Shown one piece after another: positions 4,621 through 6,756 of a stretch of 6,756 nucleotides of DNA. The stretch spans positions 1-6,756 of the forward strand of contig JALWNV010000061.1 in assembly GCA_027083665.1 (NCBI GenBank), read 5' to 3'. The position numbers and the translations under genes were made by a program. This DNA comes from Helicobacteraceae bacterium. Lineage in GTDB: Bacteria; Campylobacterota; Campylobacteria; Campylobacterales; Sulfurimonadaceae. How positions within the stretch are numbered: position 1 is the first letter of the stretch; each line of letters opens with the position of its first letter. A model generated the notes under the pieces. The model worked only from the letters and a program-made list of their open reading frames with translations, was not told the DNA's origin and made no database searches.

Positions 4621-6479
4621 GTTCGTTTTACGGTATCTGGAACCGTGACGGGAAACCCGTCGACAAAGAAGAAGCCCGAAGGATCAGTGAAGCGTTCGGG
4701 TGGTGGGATCCGGACGAAAACGATTATATTGTCAATGGGCCGCTTTTTATGGGGCAGGCGACGCTGTGGAATACACCCGAGTCAAAATACGAGCATCTGC
4801 CGCTTGAAAAAGACGGCTGTATCCTCGTCGCGGATGCCCGCATCGACAACCGCGACGAACTTGTTGATGAACTCGTCCTCCCTGACCGTCCGACGGCCGA
4901 AATCGGTGACAGTGAGTTTATCCTTGCCGCCTATAAAAAATGGGGAGAGGAATGCGCCGACAGGCTTATCGGGGATTTTGCTTTTGTCATTTGGGATGAG
5001 AAGAAACAGGAGCTGTTTTGTGCACGGGATTTTATGGGGATAAGACCTTTATATTATTTTGCTAACGATAGGCGATTTATATTTGGAAGCGATTTGAAAA
5101 GTTTTGTAGAAATTATGGATATTCCATTGACAATTCGTGATCAATCGGTTGCCAATTATGTCGCATACTGGTATCTTGTTGATCGCAAACATACCTTTTT
5201 CGAAGAAATTTATCGTCTCGAGGACGGTTGTCATATGACGTTTTCAGAAAAGCGATTTCGCTACAAACGTTATTGGGATATACGCAATTCACCTAAATAT
5301 AGTTTACCGGATATGGAAGCCTATCGACAGAAATTTAGAAAACTTTTCGAGCGGGCTATCGATGATAGGTTGCGAACAGATTATCCTGTTTCCTCTCATC
5401 TGAGCGGAGGGTTGGACTCCTCGCCAATCGCCGTCTATGCCGCCAGAGAACTCCACAAAAAAGGTGAACGCCTTAATGCTTACAGCTGGCATGTTTCACA
5501 TGGTCCCGAAGTGGATTGGGAACATCACGAATGGAAACATCCTAAACAGATTGCACAACGCGAAGAAATCGATCTGCACTATATCGATATGGATTATGAT
5601 GAAAATATCAGAGTTTATGAAAAGTATGACATTGCGCTTGATCAATTTTCATATGCGATGTTTGAAGAAGAAATTCGTGAAAAGTTATTGAAAAACAGTG
5701 CGAGAACAATGTTGTCAGGATGGGGAGGTGACGAATTTTCTACCTATCACGGTTATGCGGTTAAAGCTGAGCTTTTTTCACGTGGAAAATGGATTGAATA
5801 TCTTAAAATTTTGCTCAGTAGAGGTGAAAATCCACGTTTCGGACATGGTATAAAAGCTTTGTTCAAAATATTTTATTTCGATACTCTGGTCCCTCTTATG
5901 CCGAAATTCCTCTACTGCCATCTTCCAAAAATCAGATGCAAAACGCCAGATTACTCATTTTTTAAAGACGATTTTATACCGTTGATTTTGGAAAATGAAA
6001 AAAATAAAAGTTACCCTGTAACCTATCGTAATGCAAGGACAACACAAGAAGATTACGTTAGATCCTGGAAAAACGGACATTTAAACAGCCGCATCACGGC
6101 ATGGTCACAAGAAGCTATTCCTTATAAATTTAGATATACCTATCCACTTTTGGATAGAAGGATAATCGAATTTTGTTATCATTTACCAGCAGAATATCTT
6201 ACCGGCAAAGGTTTTGATCGTTATTTGTACCGGCAGGTGATCGAAAATCTAATAGAACATGACATTATTTGGTGGAAACACAAGGATGAAAGTCTGCGTA
6301 TTGCTACGATAAAAAGATATTTTTTCGATTGTTTAGAAATTATTGTCAGCAAAAAAGAATCAAATTTAGAAAGCTCTCAATATCTAAAGAAAATAAAAAT
6401 AACAAGAAATATAAAAAATCATAAAATCACGGCATATACCGCGATTTTATGCTCCAAATATCTAAATATCAACCGGTAG
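4617..6479 (+). CDS. Asparagine-synthetase-like lasso peptide cyclase
   Basis: 620 aa, close to normal AsnB length. Lasso cyclases (C proteins) adenylate a side-chain Asp or Glu of the core and join it to the core N-terminus as a macrolactam. The N-terminal glutaminase-like domain (about 1-170) begins MSSFYGIW, so the Cys2 nucleophile of real AsnB is Ser. It keeps the typical VADARIDNRDEL (71-82), LIGDFAFVIWD (117-127) and FCARDFMGIRPLYY (134-147). The synthetase domain has the PP-loop LSGGLDSS (262-269), LSGWGGDEF (366-374) and YPLLDRRIIEFCYHLP (509-524). It probably forms an operon with the kinase gene. GC falls from about 52% before 5040 to about 36% after it by hand count, and the last 60 codons are extremely AT-rich. 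The 3' end contains the precursor's terminator and overlaps the precursor ORF by 11 bases. A plain asparagine synthetase is unlikely given the lost nucleophile and the neighbours. Confidence 0.87.
   Translation: MSSFYGIWNRDGKPVDKEEARRISEAFGWWDPDENDYIVNGPLFMGQATLWNTPESKYEHLPLEKDGCILVADARIDNRDELVDELVLPDRPTAEIGDSEFILAAYKKWGEECADRLIGDFAFVIWDEKKQELFCARDFMGIRPLYYFANDRRFIFGSDLKSFVEIMDIPLTIRDQSVANYVAYWYLVDRKHTFFEEIYRLEDGCHMTFSEKRFRYKRYWDIRNSPKYSLPDMEAYRQKFRKLFERAIDDRLRTDYPVSSHLSGGLDSSPIAVYAARELHKKGERLNAYSWHVSHGPEVDWEHHEWKHPKQIAQREEIDLHYIDMDYDENIRVYEKYDIALDQFSYAMFEEEIREKLLKNSARTMLSGWGGDEFSTYHGYAVKAELFSRGKWIEYLKILLSRGENPRFGHGIKALFKIFYFDTLVPLMPKFLYCHLPKIRCKTPDYSFFKDDFIPLILENEKNKSYPVTYRNARTTQEDYVRSWKNGHLNSRITAWSQEAIPYKFRYTYPLLDRRIIEFCYHLPAEYLTGKGFDRYLYRQVIENLIEHDIIWWKHKDESLRIATIKRYFFDCLEIIVSKKESNLESSQYLKKIKITRNIKNHKITAYTAILCSKYLNINR
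6411..6451 (-). terminator. Rho-independent terminator of the precursor gene, inside the cyclase gene
   Basis: CATAAAATC (6420-6428) pairs with GATTTTATG (6443-6451). After one A/C mismatch, CGG (6430-6432) pairs with CCG (6439-6441) around the loop CATATA, giving 12 pairs in all. On the minus strand the stem is followed by ATTTTTTAT (6419-6411), a U-rich tail; on the plus strand no T-tract follows. It therefore acts on minus-strand transcription, starting 17 bases after the precursor stop. The whole structure is coding sequence for cyclase residues near 599-612. Confidence 0.7.
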
Positions 6480-6627
6480 CATTTCCACTATAATCACCGG
6501 CATTAGCATCTTCCGGCCCACTTCCGCTTAGTAACGTATGTTTAATTCCGAGAGACTTTATAGTAGGAAACCGCCAGTCTTTCTTGTGCTGTTTTACTTC
6601 ACCACTCATTACCGTTGTCTTTTTCAT
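6469..6627 (-). CDS. Candidate lasso peptide precursor (52 aa)
   Basis: Short minus-strand ORF, ATG at 6627, TGA at 6471-6469. The leader, about 32 residues, starts MKKTTVMSGE and carries WRFP (18-21), IKSLG (23-27) and KHT (29-31). This matches the lasso leader pattern Y/W-x-x-P...L-G...T, with the conserved Thr (T31) two residues before the cut. The predicted core, residues 33-52, is LSGSGPEDANAGDYSGNATG. Counting from that Leu, Glu is at 7 and Asp at 8, the positions used for the macrolactam in known lasso peptides; Leu1 is precedented (citrulassin). Ser15 and Thr19 near the C-terminus are possible targets of the neighbouring kinase. It begins 4 bases after the stop of the preceding gene and has no strong ribosome site, so it may be translated by re-initiation. 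A good terminator follows it. No homology search was possible; the call rests on motif spacing and context. Confidence 0.68.
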   Translation of the reverse strand: MKKTTVMSGEVKQHKKDWRFPTIKSLGIKHTLLSGSGPEDANAGDYSGNATG

Positions 6628-6631
6628 TATA

Positions 6632-6756
6632 TTAAAACCATTTTTTCTTTTCTTTTTCTACATTCAGACGCATAAAGGCTCTGGCTTTAGTGTCTTCATC
6701 CACCCAAATAGTATCGACCTTTTTGAAACATTTGGCATCCCAAGTGCCATCAGTAT
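6632..6756 (-). CDS. C-terminal fragment of an unidentified protein
   Basis: The last 40 codons of a minus-strand gene that runs off the right edge, ending in TAA at 6634-6632. The visible residues start TDGTWDAKCFKKVDTIWVDE and end in a lysine-rich tail (VEKEKKKWF). The frame is open to the edge while both other minus-strand frames hit stops, which supports it as coding. I do not recognise the family. It does not resemble the end of a transglutaminase-like lasso B2 peptidase as I know them. It lies 4 bases upstream of the precursor, so the two are probably co-transcribed, and it may be another cluster gene or an unrelated neighbour. Confidence 0.55.
   Translation of the reverse strand, partial: TDGTWDAKCFKKVDTIWVDEDTKARAFMRLNVEKEKKKWF

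Noticed and set aside
4617..6479. Housekeeping asparagine synthetase (asnB)
   Set aside because: The Cys2 nucleophile is absent and the gene is linked to PqqD-like, kinase and precursor genes; lasso cyclase fits better.
6469..6627. Alternative core starts at Ser34 or Gly35 of the precursor
   Set aside because: They break the Thr -2 rule. Gly35 puts the acidic residues at 5 and 6, outside the 7-9 ring range; Ser34 leaves only Asp at 7.
6538..6672. Plus-strand frame of about 44 codons antisense to the precursor (starts MFNSERLYSRK)
   Set aside because: No ribosome site, hydrophobic low-complexity translation from A/T runs, and the minus strand gives a better explained ORF with leader motif and terminator.

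Overview
The window looks like chromosome from a member of the Campylobacterota (Epsilonproteobacteria), with a moderately high GC backbone. The minus-strand order nadK-recN-tatD matches what I recall of that phylum. Promoters of the form TGnTATAAT without a recognisable -35 box also fit it. Genus cannot be fixed from the sequence; Hydrogenimonas- or Nitratifractor-like high-GC lineages are guesses. No rRNA, tRNA, CRISPR array, transposase or integrase is visible.

Left part (1-3231, minus strand): a compact housekeeping block. Reading leftwards, NAD kinase (nadK) overlaps recN by the 4-base ATGA, and recN is followed after 9 bases by tatD. nadK has its own extended -10 box placed so that its mRNA would start at or one base before the AUG, i.e. 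leaderless. Past tatD there is a tandem 9-bp repeat and another extended -10 box pointing out of the window.

Right part (3251-6756): a previously unlabelled RiPP-type locus that I read as a lasso peptide gene cluster. It holds a 90-aa PqqD-like RiPP recognition element (minus strand), divergently transcribed from a HPr-kinase-like ATPase (plus). The kinase gene is followed by an asparagine-synthetase-like macrolactam cyclase (plus). On the opposite strand, convergent with the cyclase and overlapping its last codons, is a 52-aa candidate precursor peptide (6469-6627). It carries a WxxP...LG leader motif, a Thr that would sit at position -2, and a 20-residue core with Glu7/Asp8 as possible ring acceptors. 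The cyclase lacks the Cys2 glutaminase nucleophile, as expected for a lasso cyclase rather than a true AsnB. A rho-independent terminator for the precursor lies inside the 3' coding end of the cyclase. The C-terminal 40 residues of an unidentified gene lie just upstream of the precursor and run off the right edge.

Proposed division of labour: the PqqD-like protein binds the leader, a B2 peptidase not seen here removes it, the AsnB-like enzyme closes the ring, and the kinase phosphorylates a Ser/Thr, as in paeninodin-type clusters. Hand counts show an abrupt GC drop inside the cyclase gene, from about 52% (4621-5040) to about 36% (5041-6480). This suggests that the synthetase domain, the precursor and the flanking gene have a different history from the left part. 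Everything about the cluster's function is inference from motifs and context.
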